Shown: piece by piece, positions 13,488-19,587 of the stretch
Layout of the letters: each line of letters opens with the position of its first letter
Position numbering within the stretch: the stretch's first letter is position 1
Virus record (IMG/VR): IMGVR_UViG_3300033148_007096
Location: 1,563 to 23,301 of that record
Length of the DNA: 21,739 nt
Direction: 5' to 3' (one strand)
Source of the DNA: a virus
The notes under the pieces: model-generated
What the model saw: the letters and a program-made list of their open reading frames with translations, nothing else
Told to the model about the DNA's origin: nothing
Database searches by the model: none
Position numbers and translations under genes: made by a program

Positions 13488-13672
13488 AATACGGCACGAC
13501 TAAAAAATGCCTGAAGTGCGGGGAGGCTCGACATTCGGGGGGGAGCGACGGCTTTAAGGTTGAATATCTGCCTAACCATAATCCACCTGTAATGCGCATA
13601 ACGTGCTCTCGTTGCGGATTCCAGTTTTTTGAGAAGCCGCTGGACAGGAAGGCGGAGGAGGTTGAGCTATGA
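13484..13672 (+). CDS. Small zinc-ribbon protein
   Basis: The product has 62 residues with two Cys pairs, CLKCG near residue 9 and CSRCG near residue 41, spaced as in a zinc ribbon. The C-terminus is charged. ATG 13484 overlaps the preceding stop by 4 bases, and its own stop overlaps the next ATG. Small zinc ribbons of this kind often help recognise nucleic acid or transcription machinery; the specific role is unknown. Confidence 0.55.
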   Translation: MKYGTTKKCLKCGEARHSGGSDGFKVEYLPNHNPPVMRITCSRCGFQFFEKPLDRKAEEVEL

Positions 13673-14025
13673 GAAAGCGCAGCAGCAAGGTTTATTGTAT
13701 TTGCAATGGCGTTGTTTGCGAGACTTATGTTGAATTCGGCAAAAAAAATGAAACGAGCGGGAAGTGTGAATACAAACTTTGTATCGGGGCCGGAATGGAG
13801 GGTTCGGACTGGGATTTGTGGCCAGAATCTTTAGTGTTCGATAGTTACGAAAAGGCCAAAGCGGACGGTGACAAGGCCGAAGATAACTTAAAGAAAAATG
13901 AGGGGCGGAAGATGTTTGAATCTCTCGCCGGGGAAAAGACAGGCAGGGCAAGGAGAGGCGGGCCTTCGTGGGGAGTGAGTGATTTAATGAGCGATGGTAG
14001 CGACAGGATGATGCCTGATTTTTGA
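13669..14025 (+). CDS. Small protein of unknown function
   Basis: The product has 118 residues. The N-terminal third is Cys-rich and strand-like (KVYCICNGVVCETYVEF, CEYKLCIGAG), the middle is a charged helix (EKAKADGDKAEDNLKKNEG), and the C-terminus is Gly/Met/Asp-rich. No family is recognised. It overlaps the zinc-ribbon gene by 4 bases (ATGA), so it is probably co-translated with it. Confidence 0.5.
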   Translation: MRKRSSKVYCICNGVVCETYVEFGKKNETSGKCEYKLCIGAGMEGSDWDLWPESLVFDSYEKAKADGDKAEDNLKKNEGRKMFESLAGEKTGRARRGGPSWGVSDLMSDGSDRMMPDF

Positions 14026-14046
14026 GTTAAGTTACGGAGGGGGGAA

Positions 14047-14538
14047 ATGTATATATACGGCGACGAGATAGAAGTCAAGGCGAGGGGATTGCGGGCGCGG
14101 GGGGCCTCAAGGCGTGATATATCGCGCGAGCTGGGGATTACAGTAGACGAAGCGATTAGTCTTGAAGCCCTTGTCGCCCCACCACCCCTAACGGACGAGG
14201 AGTTCAACAAGCGGCGCGGGGGGTTTCATCGTATGGAAAGCTGGCAGAGAGACCTTATAATTGCGCTTGCAAAGCGCGGGCGAACGTATAAACAAATCGC
14301 CGAGCAGGTCGGTTGTACTCACGCGGCGGTGTACTATGTTTTAAAGCGCAACCGTAATAAAAAGAAAAGCGGCGGTCGTCCGATTGGCGCGCGGAAAAAG
14401 GCGCGTATGATGGAGCTATTGAAGGCCGGGGAGTTGCCCGGAGCTGTGGCGCGAAAAGTCGGAGTATCGCACAGTACGGCGCAGAGATATTCAGAAGAGT
14501 TAGAGGCGGGGCTTGTATTCGTCAACGCGCTCTCGTGA
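14047..14538 (+). CDS. Protein with three helix-turn-helix motifs
   Basis: The product has 163 residues. Three HTH-like segments are visible: SRRDISRELGITVDEAISLE (about 21-40), TYKQIAEQVGCTHAAVYYVL (about 81-100) and GAVARKVGVSHSTAQRYSEE (about 133-152). A basic linker (RNRNKKKSGGRPIGARKKAR) joins the last two. Repeated HTHs of this type occur in resolvase/transposase DNA-binding halves and in phage regulators; no catalytic domain is present. A strong ribosome site (CGGAGGGG) precedes the ATG. The 3' end is part of a folded RNA region (14506-14574), suggesting terminator or autoregulatory control. Possible middle regulator or origin-binding protein. Confidence 0.55.
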   Translation: MYIYGDEIEVKARGLRARGASRRDISRELGITVDEAISLEALVAPPPLTDEEFNKRRGGFHRMESWQRDLIIALAKRGRTYKQIAEQVGCTHAAVYYVLKRNRNKKKSGGRPIGARKKARMMELLKAGELPGAVARKVGVSHSTAQRYSEELEAGLVFVNALS

Positions 14539-14574
14539 AGAGCGTGTCGGGAGCACCCGAAGTGCAAGCCCCGC
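14506..14574 (+). promoter_or_regulatory. Three-way-junction-like RNA fold at the end of the triple-HTH gene
   Basis: GCGGGGCTTG (14506-14515) pairs perfectly with CAAGCCCCGC (14565-14574). Inside are two abutting hairpins: ACGCGCTCT/AGAGCGTGT (14525-14547, one G-U) with the stop codon in its loop, and CGGG/CCCG (14548-14559). A T-rich tract follows after a few bases. It could serve as a complex terminator or regulatory RNA. Confidence 0.45.
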
Positions 14575-14631
14575 GAAGATTTATTTTAGATTTCTTTTTA
14601 ATCCTTAAAGTTATTTTGTTAGAGTGCGGGC

Positions 14632-14727
14632 GTGAAGAACAGATTGCTCAATTTAGACTTTAACAGCGACGGCAGCCGGAGTACGTTCATACCTGCGGGT
14701 CTGTTCTTCACACCTCCGGCTTGCCGT
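14632..14727 (+). ncRNA. Pseudoknot-capable RNA element before the replication gene
   Basis: GTGAAGAACAGA (14632-14643) pairs perfectly with TCTGTTCTTCAC (14700-14711). ACGGCAGCCGGAG (14669-14681) pairs with CTCCGGCTTGCCGT (14714-14727), 13 bp with a single bulged T. The helices interlock, giving an H-type pseudoknot order with loops of 25, 18 and 2 nt. It ends about 10 bases before the ribosome site of the initiator-like gene, so it may regulate translation or act in replication. Confidence 0.5.
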
Positions 14728-14747
14728 TGGCTTTTGCGGAGCGGGAA

Positions 14748-15536
14748 GTGGCTAAAGGAATAAAATACGTGCAACTTGAGGCAGCGAAATTTCTGACAGA
14801 CAGGGCGTATCAGCGAATGAGTCTTGCCGAACGCGGGCTTTATACCTATCTTATTTTTGTGCTTTATGACGAGGAAGGTTCGCTTGAATTCGACCCGGCA
14901 GAATTAGCTGACCTTTGCCGGGCGTCAGAGGACGAATTTAATCAAGCGTGGGAGGGTATAAGCAAGAAATTTATTTTAAAAGGAAAAAAACTCTCCCACA
15001 AAAAGGTTACGGAACAAATCAAAAAAGCAACGAAACGGCGAAAGGACGCAGAGGCTGCCGCCGTAAAGTCTTGGGAGAAAAGGCGTAACGGCGATGAATC
15101 CGCAATGCGAGGGCAATGCGAGGGCAATGCGACCGCAATGCGACCGCAATGCGAGGGCAATGCTAATATAAGTGAAGTAAAGGGAAGTAAAGGGAAGGGA
15201 AGGGAAGGGAAGGGAGGCGAAGGGAAAAAATTGCCCCGCGACGACTTCTATGCAGCCCTTTTTCAGGCTTATGAAGATATGTTCGCCCATATTCCCGGAC
15301 AGCGGGACAAGGACCGGTTAAAAGTTCTCGCAGAGGAAAAGTTTACCCCTATCGAACTTCGGCAAGCTCAAGACGACTTGCCCGATAAATTCAAATTCGC
15401 TCCGAGGGTAGTTTTAGACCGGGCGTGTGAAAATCGCCGAGGAGAGACAATAAAAACCAAAAAGAAAGTCAATCCCTTTGCGCCGGATTTTGAAAATCCG
15501 TTGAGCGAGAAAATCTTACGGGAGGGTAAACAGTGA
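14748..15536 (+). CDS. DUF1376-like replication initiation protein
   Basis: The product has 262 residues from GTG 14748, chosen because GGAG lies 6 bases before it. An upstream in-frame TTG (14721) is inside a predicted RNA stem. Residues about 1-95 have AAKFLTDRAYQRMSLAERGLYTYL and a following winged-helix-like region, as in DUF1376 phage replication proteins. A repetitive linker (about 117-160) is encoded by 11-bp tandem repeats and a purine tract. The C-terminal part (DDFYAALFQAYEDMF, then ARVVL-type helix region) may contact the helicase loader. The arrangement resembles lambda O, which carries its origin inside the gene. Confidence 0.6.
   Translation: MAKGIKYVQLEAAKFLTDRAYQRMSLAERGLYTYLIFVLYDEEGSLEFDPAELADLCRASEDEFNQAWEGISKKFILKGKKLSHKKVTEQIKKATKRRKDAEAAAVKSWEKRRNGDESAMRGQCEGNATAMRPQCEGNANISEVKGSKGKGREGKGGEGKKLPRDDFYAALFQAYEDMFAHIPGQRDKDRLKVLAEEKFTPIELRQAQDDLPDKFKFAPRVVLDRACENRRGETIKTKKKVNPFAPDFENPLSEKILREGKQ
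15102..15165 (+). repeat. Six 11-bp iterons followed by a purine tract: candidate replication origin
   Basis: GCAATGCGA recurs at 15102, 15113, 15124, 15135, 15146 and 15157 (last copy ends CTA), with GG or CC spacers, so the period is exactly 11 bp, near one helical turn. A strand-biased GGGAA/AAGGG tract follows to about 15226. Iterons inside the initiator gene, next to a tract that could unwind or be bound as one strand, are the plan of lambdoid origins. Confidence 0.6.
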
Positions 15537-16021
15537 GCTATGAACCCGGCAACGTTTATGAACGCATTTTCTTTGAGGAGTTCCTTATGCCGCCAAGTGC
15601 GGCAGAGCGTGAAAAGTTACAGGCCTTTGCCGATAAAAAAGTTGACCTTGAAATTATTACCCGGCACTTCAAGGCGTCTGGAAGCGAAAGCCTTGACAGG
15701 CACAGAGCGTTTGCCGCGATTTCAAACGAAGTCCGGTTTCCGCGCCGGGAATCACGCAATGTTGAAGTGATCTTTGTCGATATTTACCGGGCTTATCTAT
15801 GCCGAAAAAAATACGAGCCGGGCAGGCCGATGATTTTAAGGGCTTACCACGCAATTAAAAAGCCGGGCGAGAGTTATAGCGGCGCGAGGGAAAGGGTAAA
15901 ACAATCGGCGGCAAATAAGGAGGGGGTGACGTGGCAGGATTTGGAGCTTGCGGGCTGGAAGGTAGATAGCTGGTCGGCGCAGGATTGGGAAGCGGAGAGG
16001 CTTTTACTGGAGGAGAAATGA
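15533..16021 (+). CDS. Unrecognised protein next to the initiator (possible helicase-loader type)
   Basis: The product has 162 residues from GTG 15533, overlapping the initiator's stop by 4 bases (GTGA). It is mixed charge and helical (SAAEREKLQAFADKKVDLEIITRHF, FVDIYRAYLCRKKYEPGRPM). No Walker A motif is present, so it is not an ATPase. The place directly after the initiator is where phages often keep a helicase loader or primosome helper, but the sequence gives no motif for that. Its end (WEAERLLLEEK) carries the ribosome site for the next gene. Confidence 0.45.
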   Translation: MSYEPGNVYERIFFEEFLMPPSAAEREKLQAFADKKVDLEIITRHFKASGSESLDRHRAFAAISNEVRFPRRESRNVEVIFVDIYRAYLCRKKYEPGRPMILRAYHAIKKPGESYSGARERVKQSAANKEGVTWQDLELAGWKVDSWSAQDWEAERLLLEEK

Positions 16022-16302
16022 CTACATTAGAAGAAGAAATACAAGAACTTGATAACGAAAACGAAAGGTTACGTAATGATTTATTCGCGGCGGAAGCCGC
16101 AGTTATCGAAGGGCAACGAAACGAAAATGCTGCTTATACGCAACTTGCCATAGCCGAAGAAGAACTCGACTCCCTCCGCGCCAAGATTAAGGCGAAAGTG
16201 GATGAATGGTGGGAAAGGGCAACGGGCTGGGGTTCTGATAGTGCGCGGGACGGCATTGAGTCTTGCATTAATGACATTAAGGCGATACTGGAGGAGAAAT
16301 GA
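16018..16302 (+). CDS. Small coiled-coil protein
   Basis: The product has 94 residues from ATG 16018, preceded by GGAGGAG; a frame from 15985 would only extend into the upstream gene. Residues 3-60 form a continuous heptad-like coiled coil (LEEEIQELDNENERLRNDL onward), ending with a Trp-rich piece (DEWWERATGWG). A 20-base stretch across its start (16005-16024) is repeated exactly across the start of the next gene. Function unknown. Confidence 0.5.
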   Translation: MTTLEEEIQELDNENERLRNDLFAAEAAVIEGQRNENAAYTQLAIAEEELDSLRAKIKAKVDEWWERATGWGSDSARDGIESCINDIKAILEEK

Positions 16303-16592
16303 CTAACAAAGAACTGGCGAAGCGGATAGCGAGAAATCTCCCCGGCGGCTCTCGTATATTAACTGAAATCGAGAAGGTCCTCACCGCCGCCGAGAAGCGC
16401 GGAGATATAATCGTGCCGGGGTATAAAATCGGAGATGTGGTATGGGTAAACTGGAGGGGAACTCAAAGGCGCGTCGTTAAAGAAAGGCACCCGATTAGAT
16501 ACGATATTGGTCTGCTTGACCACGGAGTTACGCTATCCGTAACAGAAGACGAGTTTTATCCTACAAGAGCCGCAGCGAAAAGGAAAACGTAA
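16299..16592 (+). CDS. Small SH3/KOW-like protein
   Basis: The product has 97 residues. A helical N-terminus (ELAKRIARNLPGGSRILTEIEKVL) is followed by a likely small beta barrel: GYKIGDVVWVNWRGTQRRVV, then YDIGLLDHGVTLSVTEDEF and the ending YPTRAAAKRK. The G-D-x-V opening and the T-R/K-A-A ending recur in the proteins at 19318 and 21391. Ribosome site GGAGGAG precedes the ATG, which overlaps the preceding stop. Function unknown; such barrels often bind nucleic acid or protein. Confidence 0.45.
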   Translation: MTNKELAKRIARNLPGGSRILTEIEKVLTAAEKRGDIIVPGYKIGDVVWVNWRGTQRRVVKERHPIRYDIGLLDHGVTLSVTEDEFYPTRAAAKRKT

Positions 16593-17078
16593 ATGAAAGG
16601 AATAATGTTTAAGGACGCGAAGTATGACTGGATAAAATCCCTGCCGCCGGGCGCGCTATTTCATACGCGGCGGATAATGAAACCACAACCGGAAGATTTT
16701 GAGGACGGCAAGCCATACGAAATGGGTGCAGGACAAGCGCCGTTCAAGCGTTTTATTGAGCCAACCTACAAAAAAGACACCACCATCTACGTCAAGCGCG
16801 CCACAAAAGAATATCCGAATAAGATGTTCTGTCCTGAAAGGCTTGCCGAAATTTTCCTCGACGTTGTTGATGTGCGGGGAGAGCGATTGCAGGATATAAG
16901 CGAGGTGGACTGTAAGTTGGAAGGCGTCCAGCTGCCGCGAAATACGGCAACGATGTGGGACGGGATATATAAGGCGGGTTATCAAGCGATGTGGGAGTCT
17001 ATCAGTGGCAAGGGCTCGTGGGATAAGAATCCTTATGTATTTGTGTGCGTCTTGAGGAGGAGAAATGAACCTGATTAA
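16593..17078 (+). CDS. ASCH-like (PUA-fold) protein
   Basis: The product has 161 residues. Features are an N-terminal MFKDAKYDWIKS, an RRIMKPQPED box, a strand region KKDTTIYVKRA, and the ending MWESISGKGSWDKNPYVFVCVL. The Gly-x-x-x-W-(D)-x-N-P-Y/W-V-x-V closing pattern is characteristic of phage ASCH proteins. ASCH domains bind RNA and some process modified nucleosides; the substrate here is unknown. ATG 16593 is used; ATG 16605 is an alternative with AAAGGA before it. The ORF overlaps the next by 14 bases. Confidence 0.65.
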   Translation: MKGIMFKDAKYDWIKSLPPGALFHTRRIMKPQPEDFEDGKPYEMGAGQAPFKRFIEPTYKKDTTIYVKRATKEYPNKMFCPERLAEIFLDVVDVRGERLQDISEVDCKLEGVQLPRNTATMWDGIYKAGYQAMWESISGKGSWDKNPYVFVCVLRRRNEPD

Positions 17079-17502
17079 ACGCTGGCGGGAACGGGCGAAG
17101 GATTTGCGGGCGGTAAATCCTAAATCCGTTCACCTAATAAACGAAGCCGCACGCATAGAGCGGTGCGCTGATGAACTTGAGAAGGCGGGGGTGCAGGGGT
17201 ATTCCTCAAGGCGGACGACCGACCTTTGGGATTTTGCTAAAGATAGAAAAGCGTTTGAGCGGCTTGGCTATCCATTTCGACCCGCCCTGCTAATCGTGGA
17301 GGAGAGCTGCGAAAGAAGCAAATCCTATAATACGGAGGGGTTTTATGAAAACATACACCGAAACCAAGAAACTTCTCGGCGATGGCAAAACTGTGCTGGA
17401 AATCTTATCACTCGACATCCCAATAGAAGACCGTATTTGGGTAGGTCTCCAGATACTCTCGGAGAAAAATCAAAGATTATTTGCCTGCTCGTGCGCACGT
17501 AG
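17065..17502 (+). CDS. Small helical protein with an apparent stop-loss C-terminal extension
   Basis: The product has 145 residues from ATG 17065, preceded by GAGGAGG. The N-terminal part is helical and basic (LIKRWRERAKDLRAV, AARIERCADELEKAGV). Near residue 76 it carries PALLIVEES, matching the end of the protein at 12515. That protein stops about 8 residues after the motif. Here GGAGGGGTTTTATG, in place of GGAGGGGAAATGA, changes the frame, the stop is lost, and about 50 further residues are read from the next gene's DNA in another frame. The natural protein was probably about 92 residues. Function unknown. Confidence 0.45.
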   Translation: MNLIKRWRERAKDLRAVNPKSVHLINEAARIERCADELEKAGVQGYSSRRTTDLWDFAKDRKAFERLGYPFRPALLIVEESCERSKSYNTEGFYENIHRNQETSRRWQNCAGNLITRHPNRRPYLGRSPDTLGEKSKIICLLVRT

Positions 17503-17815
17503 AGTATTGCCGCTATTCGAAAAAATACATCCTGAAGATAAACGTCCCCGGCAAGCAATAAACGCCTCATACAGATTCGCAAACGGGAAAGCTACGGAAG
17601 AAGAACTGGAGGAAGCGCGGGGAGCAGCGTGGTCGGCGGCGTGGTCGGCGGCGCGGACGGCGGAGCGGTCGGCGGCGAGGTCGGCGTGGTCGGCGGCGCG
17701 GACGGCGCGGGCGGCGGCGTGGGAAGCCGCGTGGTTCGCGGAAGCCGCAAGGGCTACGGAACTAAACTGGCAACTGAAAAAGTTGAAAGAATTTATCAGG
17801 AAGGAGGCCCTGTGA
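17345..17815 (+). CDS. Imm5-like putative immunity protein, copy 1
   Basis: The product has 156 residues. The conserved core LEILSLDIPIEDRIW, RLFACSCARRVLPLFEK and EDKRPRQAINASYRFANGKATEEEL fits the Imm-5-like family often annotated as putative immunity protein. Residues about 90-138 are an Ala/Trp/Arg/Ser-rich stretch (AAWSAAWSAARTAERSAARS) from a GCG/GTGG-type low-complexity DNA, and the C-terminus is a helix (NWQLKKLKEFIRKE). The ATG follows CGGAGGGG and lies in the 3' end of the previous frame. It overlaps its paralog by 4 bases. The N-terminus is 16 residues shorter than in copy 2. Role in phages is unknown. Confidence 0.62.
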   Translation: MKTYTETKKLLGDGKTVLEILSLDIPIEDRIWVGLQILSEKNQRLFACSCARRVLPLFEKIHPEDKRPRQAINASYRFANGKATEEELEEARGAAWSAAWSAARTAERSAARSAWSAARTARAAAWEAAWFAEAARATELNWQLKKLKEFIRKEAL

Positions 17816-18381
17816 AAACATACACCGTAGCAGACGTAGTTAAATGGGGGCCCTGCCCCGAATATACACGTGCCGAAATCAAGAAACTTATCGGAAGCGG
17901 TAAAACTGCGCTGGAAATATTATCGCTCGACATTCCGATAGAAGACCGTATTTGGGCAGGCGTCCAAACGCTCTCGGATAAGAACCGCAGGTTATTCGCC
18001 TGCGCGTGTGCACGGAGAGTACTACCGGTATTCGAAGGGAAATATCCTGAAGATAAACGTCCCCGGCAAGCAATTAACGTCTCATACAGATTCGCAAACG
18101 GGAAAGCTACGGAAGAAGAACTGGAGGAAGCGGAGACGGGCGCGTGGGCAGCGGCGCGGGCGGCGGCGGCAGCCGGGTGGGCTGCGGAGGCAGCCGGGTG
18201 GTCGGGAGAAAGGGATGCGTGGTCGTCAGCGTCGGCAGCGTCGGCGGCGTCGGCGGCGTCGGGCACAGAAAATACGACGGATACTATAGAGGCCGCGTGG
18301 TTTGCGGAATCCGCAAGGCGCGCAGAAAAAAATTGGCAACTGAAAAAGCTGAAAGAATTTGTCAGGAAGGATAAGAAGTGA
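17812..18381 (+). CDS. Imm5-like putative immunity protein, copy 2
   Basis: The product has 189 residues from GTG 17812, preceded by AAGGAGG and overlapping the first copy's stop (GTGA). A frame opening at 17629 is an out-of-frame shadow of copy 1. Residues 27-107 are nearly the same as in copy 1 (LEILSLDIPIEDRIW, RLFACACARRVLPVFEG, EDKRPRQAINVSYRF). The following Ala/Gly/Ser/Trp region (about 110-152) has diverged in length and composition (SASAASAASAASG). The pair is a recent tandem duplication. Extra N-terminal residues (VADVVKWGPCPEYTR) are absent from copy 1 and probably reflect the older form. Confidence 0.62.
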   Translation: MKTYTVADVVKWGPCPEYTRAEIKKLIGSGKTALEILSLDIPIEDRIWAGVQTLSDKNRRLFACACARRVLPVFEGKYPEDKRPRQAINVSYRFANGKATEEELEEAETGAWAAARAAAAAGWAAEAAGWSGERDAWSSASAASAASAASGTENTTDTIEAAWFAESARRAEKNWQLKKLKEFVRKDKK

Positions 18382-18502
18382 AAATCGATAAAATCCGAGT
18401 ACTCGACAAACGCGGATTTGCGATAAGAAAAAAATCAACTTCCGCGAACTTGCCGAAAGGGTGAGAGACAATGAGGATATATTATTGCCTCGGTTGCGAT
18501 AA
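18378..18502 (+). pseudogene. Short gene split by an A7 tract (frameshifted or recoded)
   Basis: GTG 18378 overlaps the preceding stop (GTGA). The zero frame gives 28 residues and stops at 18464. At AGA AAA AAA TCA an A7 run (A AAA AAA in phase) would allow a -1 shift into INFRELAERVRDNEDILLPRLR, a more protein-like helix ending at 18502. Either a one-base loss in the homopolymer broke the gene, or the same slippery heptamer as in the tail chaperone is used. AAGGATAAGAA precedes the start. Confidence 0.4.
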
Positions 18503-18653
18503 ATATTATATCGGGGAAATATGCACCTGCGGCGACCACGGCGAGCCGGTAAAGCCAGAGGACGTTATAGGGATGCTTAATGGGCCAAGGCTGTCTGATA
18601 TAATCGAGGACTTTACCGCCGAGAATCTCGGCGGCAAGAGTATGAAGAGATGA
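18471..18653 (+). CDS. Small Cys-rich (zinc-binding?) protein
   Basis: The product has 60 residues. The N-terminus has CLGC and then CTCGDHG, a probable zinc site (C-x2-C-x(n)-C-x-C with a following His). The rest is helical and acidic (PEDVIGML, LSDIIEDFTAENLGG). It overlaps the end of the possible recoded frame at 18502. The ribosome site is weak. Function unknown. Confidence 0.45.
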   Translation: MRIYYCLGCDKYYIGEICTCGDHGEPVKPEDVIGMLNGPRLSDIIEDFTAENLGGKSMKR

Positions 18654-18800
18654 TACTGGGCAGGTGGTTGACAAGTAGGAAGGGCTATCGAGGCGTGGCA
18701 GCGTTTGGTTGAGACTACACCTATAGGTGTGGTATGGCGTGGGGAGGCTAATCCGTGCACTTGTTCTTCTGCCAGAGAACATTATCTATGCAGGGGTTAG
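18650..18800 (+). pseudogene. Possible remnant of a small gene in two frames
   Basis: ATG 18650 overlaps the preceding stop (ATGA) and starts MILGRWLTSRKGYRG, stopping at 18712. A second frame, open from 18672 to a TAG at 18798-18800, encodes AIEAWQRLVETTPIGVVWRG and a Cys-containing tail, which looks more like real protein but has no ATG. Together they resemble one small gene broken by a frameshift. This stretch, to 18862, holds no other convincing gene. Confidence 0.3.
18717..18730. promoter_or_regulatory. 14-bp perfect palindrome (possible operator)
   Basis: ACACCTATAGGTGT is its own reverse complement. It lies in the 209-base gap before the resolvase gene. It could be a repressor site or short RNA hairpin; no clear promoter accompanies it, though TTGACA occurs at 18668-18673 without a matching -10 box. 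Confidence 0.3.
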
Positions 18801-18862
18801 TAAGCGCGGGGTGGGGAATCCCGCCGATGCCCTTAAAATCAGGGGGGAATAAAGAGGCATAA

Positions 18863-19321
18863 ATGTATTTCACTGGCATAGATCCCGGCCATACTTGCGG
18901 CATCGCTATAATCGACGGCGGTTTAAACATTCTTGAACTTGCCAGCTTTAAATGGCCAGACTATCAGGCATACGGAATTTGGCTGGAGGTTCGGCGACTG
19001 GCAATGAACATCGCGCAGTGCGCCGAAGTTGATTTGAAAAATAAATTCATAATTTGCGTTGAAACCCCAACGGGCGGGAGCTATAATCGTGATGTTGCGC
19101 AAGGTTGGAGGTACGCGAGGGGAGTAGGTCAAAATATGGAGCGCACGGCTGAACTGACAGGTCTTTTTAAGCGATTCGGGTTTCAGGTTAAAAGCATCAC
19201 GCCAAAGGCGGGTTTTACTAAATGGCCCGCCGAAAAATTCAGCGCATATTTTGGATACGATGGCAAGTCAAACGAGCATACACGCGACGCCGCGCTTCAC
19301 GCGGCAAGGGGGCTGAAATGA
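18863..19321 (+). CDS. RuvC-like Holliday junction resolvase
   Basis: The product has 152 residues with the RNase H-fold pattern of RuvC-type resolvases: GIDPG at 5-9 (Asp7), a middle CVETPTGG (Glu67), and the C-terminal NEHTRDAALHAARGL (His139, Asp142). These acidic residues should bind two metal ions and cut branched DNA. Length matches compact phage RuvC-like enzymes. AGAGG precedes ATG 18863. It would resolve recombination or replication intermediates made by the nuclease/annealing pair upstream, or trim branches before packaging. Its last codons hold the AAGGGGG ribosome site of the next gene. Confidence 0.75.
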   Translation: MYFTGIDPGHTCGIAIIDGGLNILELASFKWPDYQAYGIWLEVRRLAMNIAQCAEVDLKNKFIICVETPTGGSYNRDVAQGWRYARGVGQNMERTAELTGLFKRFGFQVKSITPKAGFTKWPAEKFSAYFGYDGKSNEHTRDAALHAARGLK

Positions 19322-19587
19322 AAGCAGGAGATGCAGTGTATACTATTTTGTCGCTTGGCAGCGATTGGGGAGCTTTAATAGACGTTAAAATAAAAAGGCA
19401 GGTCAATAGCGTTAGCGGTTCTGGACGACGGTTTCTGTGCTCTCCGGTAGATGCCAATTTGTGCGACAAGGTTATATCGGAGTCGAATCTTTATTTAACA
19501 AAGCGCGCAGCGCGGACTGCGTTTAAAATGGGAACGCTTGAAGATAAAACGAGCACTGCGCGAAGCGTGGCAAGGGGGTTGAAATGA
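19318..19587 (+). CDS. Small SH3-like barrel protein
   Basis: The product has 89 residues from ATG 19318, which overlaps the resolvase stop (ATGA) and follows AAGGGGG; a frame from 19222 is only extension into the resolvase. It opens MKAGDAVYTILSLGSDWG and continues with strand-like LIDVKIKRQV, RRFLCSPVD and an ending SNLYLTKRAARTAF, resembling the small G-D-x-V barrel proteins at 16299 and 21391. Its last residues, ARGLK, repeat those of the resolvase because both encode a ribosome site. Function unknown. Confidence 0.45.
   Translation: MKAGDAVYTILSLGSDWGALIDVKIKRQVNSVSGSGRRFLCSPVDANLCDKVISESNLYLTKRAARTAFKMGTLEDKTSTARSVARGLK

Noticed and set aside
14632-14727. HDV-like ribozyme
   Set aside because: The helix order is similar, but there is no P4 hairpin between the 3' arms (2 nt only) and the first helix is far too long.
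14721-14747. TTG 14721 as start of the initiator gene
   Set aside because: It lies inside a predicted stem with no ribosome site; GTG 14748 has GGAG 6 bases before it.
17629-17811. Gly/Val-rich extension of the second Imm5-like protein
   Set aside because: It is an out-of-frame reading of the GCG/TGG low-complexity DNA of copy 1; GTG 17812 with AAGGAGG is the real start.
18668-18696. Promoter from TTGACA at 18668
   Set aside because: No acceptable -10 box is found 15-19 bases downstream.
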